A stretch of 39,570 nucleotides of DNA from Anaerolineales bacterium (lineage in GTDB: Bacteria > Chloroflexota > Anaerolineae > JAAEKA01). The notes beneath the pieces are model-generated. The model made no database searches. It was not told the origin of the DNA and worked only from the letters and a program-made list of their open reading frames with translations. The translations under genes were made by a program, and so were the position numbers. Below are positions 16,769-24,996 of the stretch, in pieces; position 1 is the stretch's first letter, and the number at the start of each line of letters is the position of its first letter. The DNA lies in contig JACKBI010000021.1 in the NCBI GenBank assembly GCA_020634615.1, positions 1-39,570 of the forward strand. The letters run 5' to 3'.

Positions 16769-16798
16769 TTGCCCGCAACACCCTTTGTGGCTTATAAT
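16769..16798 (+). promoter_or_regulatory. Putative promoter upstream of the lipoprotein gene
   Basis: TTGCCC (16769-16774) and TATAAT (16793-16798) are separated by 18 bp. This would give a leader of about 155 nt for the lipoprotein gene. A second -10-like TATGAT lies at 16934-16939. Confidence 0.45.
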
Positions 16799-16958
16799 CG
16801 AACCGCAGCAATTGTAGATGGTCTTCGGCTTGAGATGAGTTGCCCGGCACAGAAGAAGTCGATAACCTGGCCTTTGCCTGTGCTCGCTGCAACCTCCATT
16901 AGGGACAGCTAGCCGCGCCCCGGGGTCATCGTATATGATCGGATGAAGGAGTTGAACT

Positions 16959-17336
16959 GTGAAGAATCCAAAACTGAGACTCGCTATCGTGATTGTCGCT
17001 GCCTTGCTCATGCTGACTTTGGCGTCTTGCAGTGCTTTGCCGGAGCCGTTGTTCGTCACGCCACAGCCAACGGCCGATCTGGTAGTTGCTCCGGACAACG
17101 AGCAGGATTGCCTGGATCAAGGCGGCATGTGGGGGCCGCAAGGCCGGGCGCAGACGGAGATGTGCGACATGCCTGCAATGGATGCCGGAAACGCATGCAC
17201 GGATTCCAGTCAGTGTCAGGGCCTTTGCCTGGCAAGCGAGACCTCATCGACCGGGACGTGCAGCCCACGTACGGTCAACTTCGGCTGCCATGATGTCATG
17301 GTGGATGGCGCGCAGATGGGGATTTGCATCGATTAG
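16959..17336 (+). CDS. Small cysteine-rich lipoprotein
   Basis: This 125-residue secreted protein of unknown function has a lipoprotein signal: MKNPKLRL, a hydrophobic core to residue 21, then LASC as the lipobox with lipidated Cys24. The mature part carries many Cys residues (DCLDQGG, EMCDMPA, ACTDSSQCQGLCL, GTCSPRTVNFGCHD, ICID), arranged like an extracellular disulfide-bonded mini-domain. It starts with GTG, with AAGGAG seven bases upstream. It stands between comM and the NADH dehydrogenase gene, with possible hairpins after it, so it is likely monocistronic. The N-terminal linker (EPLFVTPQPTADL) resembles other Chloroflexota lipoprotein linkers. Confidence 0.8.
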   Translation: MKNPKLRLAIVIVAALLMLTLASCSALPEPLFVTPQPTADLVVAPDNEQDCLDQGGMWGPQGRAQTEMCDMPAMDAGNACTDSSQCQGLCLASETSSTGTCSPRTVNFGCHDVMVDGAQMGICID

Positions 17337-17360
17337 TGACGCTCGCTGATATACAGCAGG

Positions 17361-17388
17361 GGTGACGTTCGCCTTCCTTGACGTCACC
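17361..17388 (+). terminator. Stem-loop after the lipoprotein gene
   Basis: GGTGACGT (17361-17368) pairs perfectly with ACGTCACC (17381-17388). A second short hairpin, GCAGA-TTTT-TCTGC, follows at 17401-17414, and a third, CTGCCGC/GCGGCAG, spans 17411-17433. They could end the lipoprotein transcript, although the T-run is inside a loop rather than after the stem. Confidence 0.4.
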
Positions 17389-17481
17389 ACTGAATAGCTT
17401 GCAGATTTTTCTGCCGCGGCGTACCATGCGGCAGAAGCACCGCGCGTTTCACACAACTCAAAGGGATCGAAAGAATAAACT

Positions 17482-18765
17482 ATGACTGCTGAACCTCACA
17501 TCATCGTCCTCGGCGCCGGGTTTGCCGGCGCCGGCGCTGTGCGCAAGCTGAAGGATGCGCCGGTCAGGATCACGATCATCGACCAAAACGACTATCACAC
17601 CTTCCAGCCGCTGCTGTATCAACTGGCGACCAACGAACTGGATACAACCCAGGTGGGCTTCCCGGTGCGCGAGACCATGCACCGCCAGGACAACGCCGTG
17701 TTCCACCAGGCCAAAGTAACCGGCGTCGATCTGGCAGGCAAGCAGGTGCATTTGGACGGAATGGAGCCGTTGGCATATGACTATCTCGTGGTGGGTCTGG
17801 GCGCGGTGGTCAATACCTTCGGTGTTCCCGGGGCAGACGACCACGCCTTCCCGCTCTACACCATACGCGATGCCCTGCGCCTGAAATACCAACTGCTCCA
17901 GACGCTGGAAGCGGTGGACAAGGACCCGTCGCTGATCGACGACGGCGCGCTGACCTTCTGTGTGGTTGGCGGCGGCCCGACCGGCGTGGAAACTGCCGGC
18001 GCGCTGGCCGAGTTCCTGCACTTCGTCGCGGAGGAGGACTACCCCAACCTGCCCATCAAGGAGAAGGCGCAGGTCATCCTGCTGGAGGCAAGTCCGCACC
18101 TGCTGGGACCGTTCAAGCCCAAGCTGCAGAAATACGCCAGGAAAACCCTGGAGAAGCTGGGTGTTTCCGTAAGGACCGGCCAGATCGTGGCCGAGATCGC
18201 GCCGACCCACGTAACCCTGAAGTCGGGCGAGGTCATCAAGACCCACACGCTGATCTGGGGCGCGGGCATCCAGGTCAACCCGCTGGCGCACAGTCTTGGC
18301 GTTGAGCAAGGCAAGGGCGGCCGCATCCCGGTGGAGGACGACCTGCGCCTGAAGGATCACCCCGAGGTTTTCGTCGTTGGCGACATCGCCATCATCACCG
18401 ACACCAAAAAGGACAGGCAACTGCCACAGCTGGGGTCGGTGGCGCAGCAAGCCGGGCATCATGCCGGCGAGAACATCGCCCGGCTGGTGCAAGGCAAGCC
18501 GGCCGAGCCGTTCGAGTACCGCGACAAGGGAACCATGGCCACGATAGGACGCGGCGCGGCGGTGGTCGAGATGCCGGAGCACGGCACGATGACCGGCCAT
18601 GCCGCCTGGCTGGCCTGGATGGCTGTCCACGCGGCGCTGCTCTCCGGCGGCGAGGAGAAGACCACCACCATCGTCGATTGGGGCTGGAACGTGGCCACCA
18701 AGAAGCGCGGCAAGCGAATCATGGTGACCGACGAGGATGTTCTTAGCGGAGACACCGAAGAGTAG
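17482..18765 (+). CDS. ndh: Type II NADH dehydrogenase (NDH-2), FAD-dependent
   Basis: This 427-residue membrane-associated flavoprotein passes electrons from NADH to quinone without pumping protons. It has two dinucleotide-binding folds: the FAD site GAGFAG (11-16) near the N-terminus and the NADH site VVGGGPTGVETAGALAEF (about 163-180). The second FAD motif VFVVGDIA lies near residue 290, followed by the quinone-side QLPQLGSVAQQAGHHAGENIA. The C-terminal part has a hydrophobic/amphipathic stretch (AAWLAWMAVHAALL) that would anchor it to the membrane. The start is upstream of any glycine motif and has only a weak purine-rich ribosome site. It converges on the STAS gene with a 39-bp gap. A sulfide:quinone-type role is less likely because the Cys pair needed is absent. 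Confidence 0.9.
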   Translation: MTAEPHIIVLGAGFAGAGAVRKLKDAPVRITIIDQNDYHTFQPLLYQLATNELDTTQVGFPVRETMHRQDNAVFHQAKVTGVDLAGKQVHLDGMEPLAYDYLVVGLGAVVNTFGVPGADDHAFPLYTIRDALRLKYQLLQTLEAVDKDPSLIDDGALTFCVVGGGPTGVETAGALAEFLHFVAEEDYPNLPIKEKAQVILLEASPHLLGPFKPKLQKYARKTLEKLGVSVRTGQIVAEIAPTHVTLKSGEVIKTHTLIWGAGIQVNPLAHSLGVEQGKGGRIPVEDDLRLKDHPEVFVVGDIAIITDTKKDRQLPQLGSVAQQAGHHAGENIARLVQGKPAEPFEYRDKGTMATIGRGAAVVEMPEHGTMTGHAAWLAWMAVHAALLSGGEEKTTTIVDWGWNVATKKRGKRIMVTDEDVLSGDTEE

Positions 18766-18804
18766 CCCGCGCCGGCCGCCGTTGGCCATCACGCGAGTCT
18801 CAAC

Positions 18805-19170
18805 CTACCCGCCTTTTTTCAACCAGGCCCACGCCTTATCTGTGTCTTCCGGCCGGAAGTACTGGGCCTCTTTGGCATAGAAGGGATCGGCGAGAGCGGC
18901 TAGCCACTTCTCCCAGCGTTTGTCGCCGACGATGGCCATCTTCTTGATCTTGTCGTGAAAACGGTGGCCGAACTTCAGATCAGGCAGCCATGCCTTCACT
19001 TCCTCGCCGGCGAATTCCTGCAGGTCCAGCAACAGGTACACACCGTCGGCGTACTGATCTACCAGGGTCTCGATTGCCGGATTCAGCTGCTGGTAATCGT
19101 CAGGCGTGACCTTGCCCACGACTTTGTAGCCAACCACCGCTCCAGCGCTTTCACTGAGTTTCTCTATCAC
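18805..19170 (-). CDS. SpoIIAA-like (STAS-fold) protein
   Basis: This 121-residue protein resembles the SpoIIAA-like family (DUF3478), a single STAS-type fold. Visible features are YKVVGKVTPDDYQQLNPAIE, a core strand VYLLLDLQEFAGEEVKAWLPDLKFG, then KMAIVGDKRWEKWLAALADPFYAKEAQYF and a closing helix ending KAWAWLKKGG. Proteins of this group are cytoplasmic and may bind lipids or act in signalling; the role is unknown. I chose the GTG at 19170 because a perfect AGGAGG lies seven bases upstream; the longer frame to 19239 runs into a palindromic repeat. It is monocistronic. Confidence 0.85.
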   Translation of the reverse strand: MIEKLSESAGAVVGYKVVGKVTPDDYQQLNPAIETLVDQYADGVYLLLDLQEFAGEEVKAWLPDLKFGHRFHDKIKKMAIVGDKRWEKWLAALADPFYAKEAQYFRPEDTDKAWAWLKKGG

Positions 19171-19219
19171 GAGACTACCTCCTGTTGAATCTGGTCTGCG
19201 ATCTATTTGGTCAGATTGA

Positions 19220-19256
19220 ACCGAGCCTGACAGGTACAAAACCTGTCAGGCTCGGT
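19220..19256. repeat. Perfect 16-bp palindromic repeat
   Basis: ACCGAGCCTGACAGGT (19220-19235) and its exact reverse complement (19241-19256) flank a 5-nt loop. It lies just upstream of the STAS gene and adjoins the element at 19261-19345, suggesting stacked repeat insertions. Confidence 0.7.
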
Positions 19257-19258
19257 GG

Positions 19259-19345
19259 TTAAGAAACTGTCCATAAATAACTTGGCGGGATGGCCCGGTC
19301 GGAGACCGGCCAGAACAGCAAAGTTAATCTTGGACAGTTTCTAAG
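19259..19345. mobile_element. MITE-like palindromic element
   Basis: Inverted ends AGAAACTGTCCA (19262-19273) and TGGACAGTTTCT (19331-19342) match perfectly over 12 bp, with weaker pairing inward. Between them is a smaller hairpin, CCGGTC-GGA-GACCGG (19295-19309). At about 87 bp with no ORF, this fits a non-autonomous miniature inverted-repeat element. No clear target-site duplication was seen. Confidence 0.5.
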
Positions 19346-19389
19346 CTTGCCTTGTCGGCCGCGTCAACGTACGGTCTGTGCCTGCGGCA

Positions 19390-20007
19390 CTACTCGGGGC
19401 TCGCTGCAACGACGGTCCCTTCGGCGGCTACGTTGCCCTCAGCATCGGCAGCCACGCCGCCTTCACCCGCGACCACGTTGCCTTCAGGATCCTGGGCACC
19501 GCCGGCCACGTAGGAAGCGATCTGGCCCGACAGCTCATCGCCGACGGTCAGGGTGACTACGTCTGCGCTGTAGCCCTGCAAGCTGTTGATCACGCCTTCG
19601 CTCTCGGTGTCTTCCAGCAACAGCATCATCATCGAGCTGTCCGGCGTCAGCGCCTGGCCGATCTGCTCCAGGTCACCCTTGGAAATTGGACGGCCCAGGT
19701 ACTTGCCTGCTACGCCGCCGACTACGCCGCCGGCTGCTGCCCAGGCCAACAAGCCGACAGGACCGCCGATCAAGCTCAGCAGGCCGCCGGCTGCGATTCC
19801 AACCACTGCGCCTACGCCGCCGCGTCCAGGCTCATGGACGTGGACCTTGCCGGCAGCATCCTGCTCGACCACTGCTTGTGCCACAATCTTGTGGCCATCC
19901 AGCGCGCCGGAGGCCTTGATTTCACTCACGGCGTCCGAGGCGCCTTTCTGACCAGCAAAGCGGAAGGCCAGAATGTTGTAGATTGCCGAAGAATCTGTCT
20001 TTGCCAT
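19390..20007 (-). CDS. DUF1269-like protein with glycine-zipper segment
   Basis: This 205-residue protein of unknown function is close in layout to DUF1269 proteins. It has an N-terminal ferredoxin-like strand-helix region (ILAFRFAGQKGASDAVSEIK), a Gly/Ala-rich hydrophobic core (61-103, repeated GG and GxxxG) that could insert in or lie on a membrane, and a domain SKGDLEQIGQALTPDSSMMMLLLED. It ends in a low-complexity tail with two similar units, EGNVVAGEGG and EGNVAAEGTV. AAGGAG favours the second of two adjacent ATGs (20007; the first is 20010). It follows the repeat-rich DUF6325-like gene by 85 bp on the same strand. The two share the same general design and may work together (inference). 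Confidence 0.78.
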   Translation of the reverse strand: MAKTDSSAIYNILAFRFAGQKGASDAVSEIKASGALDGHKIVAQAVVEQDAAGKVHVHEPGRGGVGAVVGIAAGGLLSLIGGPVGLLAWAAAGGVVGGVAGKYLGRPISKGDLEQIGQALTPDSSMMMLLLEDTESEGVINSLQGYSADVVTLTVGDELSGQIASYVAGGAQDPEGNVVAGEGGVAADAEGNVAAEGTVVAASPE

Positions 20008-20095
20008 CATGGTACTCCTTCAGATAGTTTGGAATTACGAACCTATTTCCTTAATGAATGCGGTGTTACGGGCATTCATTTTCATCGCGGGTGGA

Positions 20096-21325
20096 TTATT
20101 CGTCGGCCAGCAAGGATGCTACGGCGTCAGCCGCTGCCTCCTCCTCGATGATCTCGGCGGCCACCAGCGCATCGATGGCTTCCTGAGCCGCCTCTTCCTC
20201 GATAACTTCAGCGACGAGCAGCGCCTTCAGGGCAGCCAGCGCAGCCGCAGCTTTGACTTCTTTCGCTGCCTCAACCGCTTCGGCCGCTTCCTCTTCGGCT
20301 TCTTCCTCGACGGCGAGCGCGCCTGCGACGACTTCGGCTGCCTCTTCTGCCGCGGCTTCTTCGATCAAACCGGCAACCAGCAGCGCCTCCGCGGCATCTT
20401 CGGCCGCAGCATCCTCGATAGCCAGCGCGGTGGCGACAGCATCAGCAGCTTCCTGCATGGCCGCTTCTTCGATCAGTTCAGCCTCGACCAACGCGCGGGC
20501 CGCCGCCAGCGCAGCTGCCTCGATGACAGCCTCCGCCTCGGCAATCGCTTCCGCCTCCGCTTCCATGGCTTCGGCCACGACTTCGGCGGCTTCATCCATG
20601 GCGGCTTCCTCGATCAACTTCGCAGCAACCAGGACCGCGGCGACATCTTCTGCCGCCGCATCCTCGATGGCCAGCGCGGTGGCGACCACGTCGGCAGCCT
20701 CGGCGATGGCGGCTTCCTCGATCAGTTCAACCTCTGCCAACACCTGGGCAACTTCCAGCGCAGCCGCGTACTTGATGGCCTCGGCGGCCTCGATAGCTTC
20801 CTCAGCCTCGATCATGGCCTCCAACTCTTTGCCAACCATGATCAACGCCTGGGGCGAGATCATGGCTTGAGCCAGTGCCACACCACCGGTGTCAGCGATG
20901 GCATCGCGCAGGCGCGTTGCCCAGTGGTGCTCGATCACCAGGATCGCTCCGGCGCTGCCGGCTGGGATGCTATCGGCCAGGTCGCGCAGTTGGTCCACGT
21001 TTAGACCGTAGTCGCGTTCGGCGACTGCGACGGCACCCACAACGGCACCTTCCGCCGCGCCTTCCAACCCACCGACCTGGAGTCCGATCAAGCTGCCGGC
21101 CACGGCGCCAAGGCGCTCGCGTTCGGCCTCACTCAGATCGGTCATGTGCATGGCGTTGGAAACTGCGCCGCTCTTGTCCTTCTGAACGAACAATAAATCT
21201 ACAAGGCGGATAACACCGCGCTTGCGAACCCGGCGCAGTTCAGCCAGGATCTGGCCGGTAGCCTCGAACCTGTCGAAGCCGATAACAAAGACCTGTATCG
21301 GGCCTGTAATCCTCTTCTCGCTCAT
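20096..21325 (-). CDS. DUF6325-like protein with long 18-residue Ala/Glu repeat region
   Basis: This 409-residue protein has two parts. Residues 1-170 match my memory of DUF6325/DUF1269-type domains: GPIQVFVIGF, GVIRLVDLLFVQKDKSGAV, a small Gly-rich stretch (78-101) and IPAGSAGAILVIEHHWATRLRDA. Residues 182-409 are almost only Ala, Glu, Val, Leu, Ile and Asp. They form about twelve units of exactly 18 residues (starts 182, 200, 218, 236, 254, 283, 301, 319, 337, 355, 373, 391), broken once by an 11-residue piece (272-282). The consensus is roughly xLIEEAAxxEAADxVxAA. Eighteen residues is five alpha-helical turns, so a long acidic helix or stack of short helices is expected. The ATG at 21325 has AGGAGG six bases upstream. 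The function is unknown. Confidence 0.8.
   Translation of the reverse strand: MSEKRITGPIQVFVIGFDRFEATGQILAELRRVRKRGVIRLVDLLFVQKDKSGAVSNAMHMTDLSEAERERLGAVAGSLIGLQVGGLEGAAEGAVVGAVAVAERDYGLNVDQLRDLADSIPAGSAGAILVIEHHWATRLRDAIADTGGVALAQAMISPQALIMVGKELEAMIEAEEAIEAAEAIKYAAALEVAQVLAEVELIEEAAIAEAADVVATALAIEDAAAEDVAAVLVAAKLIEEAAMDEAAEVVAEAMEAEAEAIAEAEAVIEAAALAAARALVEAELIEEAAMQEAADAVATALAIEDAAAEDAAEALLVAGLIEEAAAEEAAEVVAGALAVEEEAEEEAAEAVEAAKEVKAAAALAALKALLVAEVIEEEAAQEAIDALVAAEIIEEEAAADAVASLLADE
20099..20782 (-). repeat. 54-bp coding tandem repeats
   Basis: This is the DNA behind the 18-residue units of the DUF6325-like protein. A higher-order unit of 83 codons is also visible (residues 200-282 against 283-365); for example GCCAGCGCGGTGGCGAC occurs at both about 20421 and 20679 on the plus strand. 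Recent duplication followed by drift is likely. Confidence 0.75.
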
Positions 21326-21377
21326 TGAGAACCTCCTTTGTACATGGAACTTGGTAGTTCGTCGAAGGGATACGAGT

Positions 21378-21623
21378 TCATGAAGCACCCAGATATTGCA
21401 CGGATAACAACGCAAAGTGGTTTTCGTACAGCGTATTCAGTATGCCTGCCAGCGCGGCTTGATCCGGCACCCACCCAACCAGCCGCGTCACCGGCAAGGG
21501 ATTTTCGGGTGTTACTTCAGGTCCACTTACCGTCATGCCGCCAAGGCGATCCGTCCAGGATTTATCCAGAACGCCGGCAACACAGATGGCATAGGTGCCT
21601 GATCTGTCAAAAGGGTAAGTCAT
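21378..21623 (-). CDS. Small conserved hypothetical protein, about 81 residues
   Basis: This is a compact soluble protein, with MTYPFDRSGTYAICVAG at the N-terminus, then LDKSWTDRLGGMTVS, and a C-terminal DQAALAGILNTLYENHFALLSVQYLG. The layout (a beta strand, SWxDRLGG, then a helix and final strand) looks like a real small alpha/beta fold that I have no name for. The start is uncertain: ATG at 21623 has no proper ribosome site, and a TTG at 21647 would add eight residues. It lies 52 bp upstream of the DUF6325-like gene on the same strand, behind a good promoter, so it may lead that short operon. Confidence 0.65.
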   Translation of the reverse strand: MTYPFDRSGTYAICVAGVLDKSWTDRLGGMTVSGPEVTPENPLPVTRLVGWVPDQAALAGILNTLYENHFALLSVQYLGAS

Positions 21624-21715
21624 CCTCAGATATTCCGGCCTTTGCAACCCTGCATTGGCAGCGTCCGAACCTTTCGTCTTCCGCTGAACAGATACTGACC
21701 ACTGTCACCCTTACC

Positions 21716-21745
21716 ATTATAGAGCTACCCAGCTGTCCTTGTCAT
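21716..21745 (-). promoter_or_regulatory. Promoter upstream of the small protein gene
   Basis: On the minus strand ATGACA (21745-21740), an 18-bp spacer and a consensus TATAAT (21721-21716). It is placed to transcribe the small protein, the DUF6325-like gene and the DUF1269-like gene. The rest of 21624-21881 shows no gene. Confidence 0.6.
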
Positions 21746-21881
21746 GCCCAGAATTAGGTAGAAGTTGGGTATCCCGAGAGCAATTGTACGCGGTCGAGGC
21801 CACATGCTGCGGATGGGTGGACCACAACCTCAAGCCCGCCAGCCTGAAAAAGTCATTGACTGGATAGGGGCTATCGATTTG

Positions 21882-23147
21882 TCAAACGGCTGTCGTCGTT
21901 TGCTTTTTCTGGCCGCTGCCACCTGAACTGAGCCCGCGGACGACCGCAAAAGACGTCATCGACGCCAGGACAACAGGCACGACGTTCAACGGCGACAATC
22001 CCACGATGAGTGCAACAATGACAGCCAAAGCCACCGGAATGGGGACAATCGCTGCGGGAACTGCCGCCATCATGCAGCCTACGGCCAATCCCAGTGGGAT
22101 TTGCGGAAAGAGCAGATTGATGGCCGAACCCAGTGTCGCGCCTACAAACAAGAGAGGGAAGATGGGACCACCGATAAAGCCGAATGAGAGTGCCCCACCC
22201 AGGGCCAACACCTTGGCGAGGGCAAACAGGATCAGCAGACCCACACCAATTTCCGCCGCCTGACTCGTCGTCGTGCTCAGCCCGGCAGTGCCCAGGAAGA
22301 GTGTGATGGGCAATGCTTTGCCCAGCAGGCCCAGGAGCAGCCCGCCGATGAGGCCGCGCAGGATCGGTTGCTTGTTCAAGGGGGCAACCAGCGTCCTCAG
22401 TCCCTTGACCAGCAATCTGAAAACGACGGCGATGGGGAACGCAAGCAAGCCAAGCAAGATGCTCAGGCCGATTTGCCACACGCGCAGATCATAGGCCGGA
22501 GGCTGCACAATTCTCAAGAGGCTGGAGAAGGTGTCGCCGCTGAGCCAGAAGAAGAGGGCAAACCCCACTGCTGCCGCCAAACCGACGATGAACAAGGTAC
22601 CGTAGTACGTCACCGTCTGCATATGCGTTGATTCCAAGATCATGATCAACAACGCAAGCGGGGAAGAAAACAGGCCAGCATATGCCCCGCCCACCCCGCT
22701 GAGCACGTTGGTGTGCGCGGTCTCCTCGTCCAATTGACGCTTTTCAGACAGCCAGGTGCCCAGACCAGCGGCCAGCATTCCGGTAGGCACTTCCGGCCCT
22801 AGGCTGAACCCACCAACGAGCGAGACCAGCGAAGCCAACAAGGATGCCGGCACCGGCTTGTAATCCATGTGGCCGGTATCCAGGGCTTCGAACACATTGA
22901 GCTCTCTTGCATCTGTGTAACGATGGATAAGTCCGACCAACAAGCCAGCAATCGTCATGATAAGGACTATTGTCCAGGAACCGGAGAACGGCTCCCAGCC
23001 CGGTGGATCAGGCCACACCATATCTATTCCCCAATTCATGAGGGCAACAAAAACGAATGCCCCGATTGCACTCAACAGTCCAACCAGGACACCCCAGCCC
23101 AATCGCCGCCAATATGCTTTTGATCGCAAGTCAAACCCGTCTGCCAT
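21882..23147 (-). CDS. ClC-family chloride channel/transporter
   Basis: This 421-residue polytopic membrane protein belongs to the ClC family. The anion-filter motif is present as GFSLGPEVPTGMLAAGLG, retaining the gating glutamate of the GxEGP signature. The third family motif appears as GFIGGPIFPLLFVGATLG. The first motif (GSGIP) is not recognisable; VFEALDTGHMDYKPVPAS stands in its position, so ion preference may differ from classical Cl- channels. It lacks the C-terminal CBS domains of many relatives. AGGAGG lies four bases before the ATG. It is the last gene of the compact SulP-SulP-ClC run (75-bp gap), which suggests coordinated anion transport. Confidence 0.88.
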   Translation of the reverse strand: MADGFDLRSKAYWRRLGWGVLVGLLSAIGAFVFVALMNWGIDMVWPDPPGWEPFSGSWTIVLIMTIAGLLVGLIHRYTDARELNVFEALDTGHMDYKPVPASLLASLVSLVGGFSLGPEVPTGMLAAGLGTWLSEKRQLDEETAHTNVLSGVGGAYAGLFSSPLALLIMILESTHMQTVTYYGTLFIVGLAAAVGFALFFWLSGDTFSSLLRIVQPPAYDLRVWQIGLSILLGLLAFPIAVVFRLLVKGLRTLVAPLNKQPILRGLIGGLLLGLLGKALPITLFLGTAGLSTTTSQAAEIGVGLLILFALAKVLALGGALSFGFIGGPIFPLLFVGATLGSAINLLFPQIPLGLAVGCMMAAVPAAIVPIPVALAVIVALIVGLSPLNVVPVVLASMTSFAVVRGLSSGGSGQKKQTTTAV

Positions 23148-23222
23148 GAATCCTCCTCGAAACAGCCGATGCTGTTCCAGGCTGGTTTACGTCAAAAACC
23201 AAACTAGCCACGCGAGTCAGCG

Positions 23223-24923
23223 CTAGTTACCGATTGCTTCGGCAGACTTGGCCTTCAGCCACGTTTGCGCTTCTGCCCAGGATGCATCCAGAGCTGCGAC
23301 CAGGCCAGGCTGCTCCGGAAACACGTTGTCACGGCCGATCTCATCAAGAATCCCAGTCTTCTCCAGCGTAGTCATCACGCGCGCCTCAACACCCTCGAGC
23401 ATGAAACGGTTACCGCCAGCCTGTGCCTTTTTAGCAAATGTGGATAGCTGCTTGAGAAAGGTGCTGTGAGTCTCCTGCACGCTGCGCAGACGCCAGATGA
23501 CGACCGCGTTGGTGACACTTTCCAGGGAAGGCATCTTGTTCATGACGGCAGGCACTTCGGCGAAGAAGTTTGCACCTTCGTAGGCCACAACGGTTGCCTG
23601 GTTCGAGGGAAAGACGGCAGCCAGGTCCTTTTCTTGCCAGTAGCCGTCCTCGCCCCGTACAAGCTGATACAACCTGATATGGGAAGCAGAGGTGCCGATG
23701 AAAAGCAGCAGCGACAACCCCGCACCAAGGAAAATGGTGTATTGCAGAGGAATGAACAGCGCAGAGACAAAGGTCAACAACCCGGCTGCGGCTGAGCCCC
23801 AGGATGACCGGTACACCAGTCTGGCGTTCGGAATTCGGGCAGCAATCAACTCGCCACCGATGACAAACAGCATTCCGGCAATGACGGCCAGCGGCACCAA
23901 CTCGGCCAGGCTACCGAAGAGCATGAGAATCAGGGCCAGCCACAACCCGGCAAAGACGCCGCCCCAGCGGGATTGGCTCCCGGCGCCGACACTGATGCCG
24001 GTGCGCGACAGTGAACCACCGGTTCCCATGGACTGGAAGAAGCTGCCCAGCAGATTGCCAATGCCCTCGCCGATGAAATCACGGCTGGCATCGGCCCGGC
24101 TGCCGTCTGTGTTTGGGTAAGCAGTGCTGATGCCGGCACCCTGTACCAGCGCTACCAGCGCCACCGAGAGCGATCCCAGCGCCAGTTTTGGTATCAGGGC
24201 AAAAGCCGGCAAAGTGGGCGCGGGCAGGCCGCGCGGGATCGATGCAATGCTGCTGACCAGGGGGACTGGCAGTTTCAGCAGATAGACGACCACCGTCATG
24301 ATTATCAGTGTGAAAATGGCCGCCAGCTTCTCCGTCTGCGGGATGCGTTTGAGAATCAGCATGAGGACGATGGTGCTAACGGAAACCGCTGTTATCTGCA
24401 AACTCCATTGGGGTATGTTCGCAAACCAGTTGATCATCTCCATCAGCTTGTTGCTGCCCGACGGAGCGTATCCGGAGAAATCGCCCATCTCACCGATGAT
24501 GATGAGCAATGACGCGGCGGCGACAAAGCCGGTCATCACGCCGTTTGAGACGAAGTTGACCAGGCTGCCCAGCCGCAGCAGCCCCAAAATCAGCATCATC
24601 GCCCCGACCAGAAATGTAATTGTAAACAGCGCCGCGGGCATTTGGCCGCTTTGAATGTTGGCCGTTTGCATGACGCTGGCCGTTGACAATGCAATTGCGC
24701 TGGTCAGGGTGCTGATCATCAAGATGGTGCCGGTCGACAAAGATGCTGCAATCGTGGCGACGATGCCCGAGTACATTCCGTACAGCGGGTTCACGCCGGC
24801 CAGTTGGGCGTAGGCCATCCCTTCGGGAATGCTAAACAGGCCGGTGGCGAAACCGGATACCGCATCAGATTTCAGCGTCTTTGGGTTTGGCTTGACAGAA
24901 TTTAGGAAGCTCTTTATGTTCAA
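23223..24923 (-). CDS. SulP-family anion (sulfate) transporter with STAS-like tail
   Basis: This 566-residue inner-membrane transporter has a SulP transmembrane core from about 15 to 410 and a C-terminal cytoplasmic region of about 130 residues like a STAS domain. The family signature is clear: SIPEGMAYAQLAGVNPLYGMYSGI (about 32-55). SGFATGLFSIP begins the first helices, and GGSLSRTGISVGAGSQSRWGGV lies in the middle. SulP proteins carry sulfate, bicarbonate, chloride or other oxyanions. The start codon is TTG, with AGGAG eight bases upstream. It lies between a second SulP gene and the ClC gene with gaps of 73 and 75 bp, indicating one operon. Confidence 0.93.
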   Translation of the reverse strand: MNIKSFLNSVKPNPKTLKSDAVSGFATGLFSIPEGMAYAQLAGVNPLYGMYSGIVATIAASLSTGTILMISTLTSAIALSTASVMQTANIQSGQMPAALFTITFLVGAMMLILGLLRLGSLVNFVSNGVMTGFVAAASLLIIIGEMGDFSGYAPSGSNKLMEMINWFANIPQWSLQITAVSVSTIVLMLILKRIPQTEKLAAIFTLIIMTVVVYLLKLPVPLVSSIASIPRGLPAPTLPAFALIPKLALGSLSVALVALVQGAGISTAYPNTDGSRADASRDFIGEGIGNLLGSFFQSMGTGGSLSRTGISVGAGSQSRWGGVFAGLWLALILMLFGSLAELVPLAVIAGMLFVIGGELIAARIPNARLVYRSSWGSAAAGLLTFVSALFIPLQYTIFLGAGLSLLLFIGTSASHIRLYQLVRGEDGYWQEKDLAAVFPSNQATVVAYEGANFFAEVPAVMNKMPSLESVTNAVVIWRLRSVQETHSTFLKQLSTFAKKAQAGGNRFMLEGVEARVMTTLEKTGILDEIGRDNVFPEQPGLVAALDASWAEAQTWLKAKSAEAIGN

Positions 24924-24996
24924 GGCGCGTTCTCCTGAGAGTGTTCAGTTACACTGTTGTTCGATAGATATCCAGAGTCTACCTGATAGCATTCAG

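Noticed and set aside
17458..18792. Minus-strand open frame of 444 codons
   Set aside because: It is antisense to the NADH dehydrogenase gene, whose FAD and NADH motifs are clear.
20253..20870. Ser/Ala-rich plus-strand frame and possible CRISPR-like repeats
   Set aside because: The regular spacing comes from 54-bp coding repeats of the minus-strand protein. There are no unique spacers between identical repeats and no cas genes.
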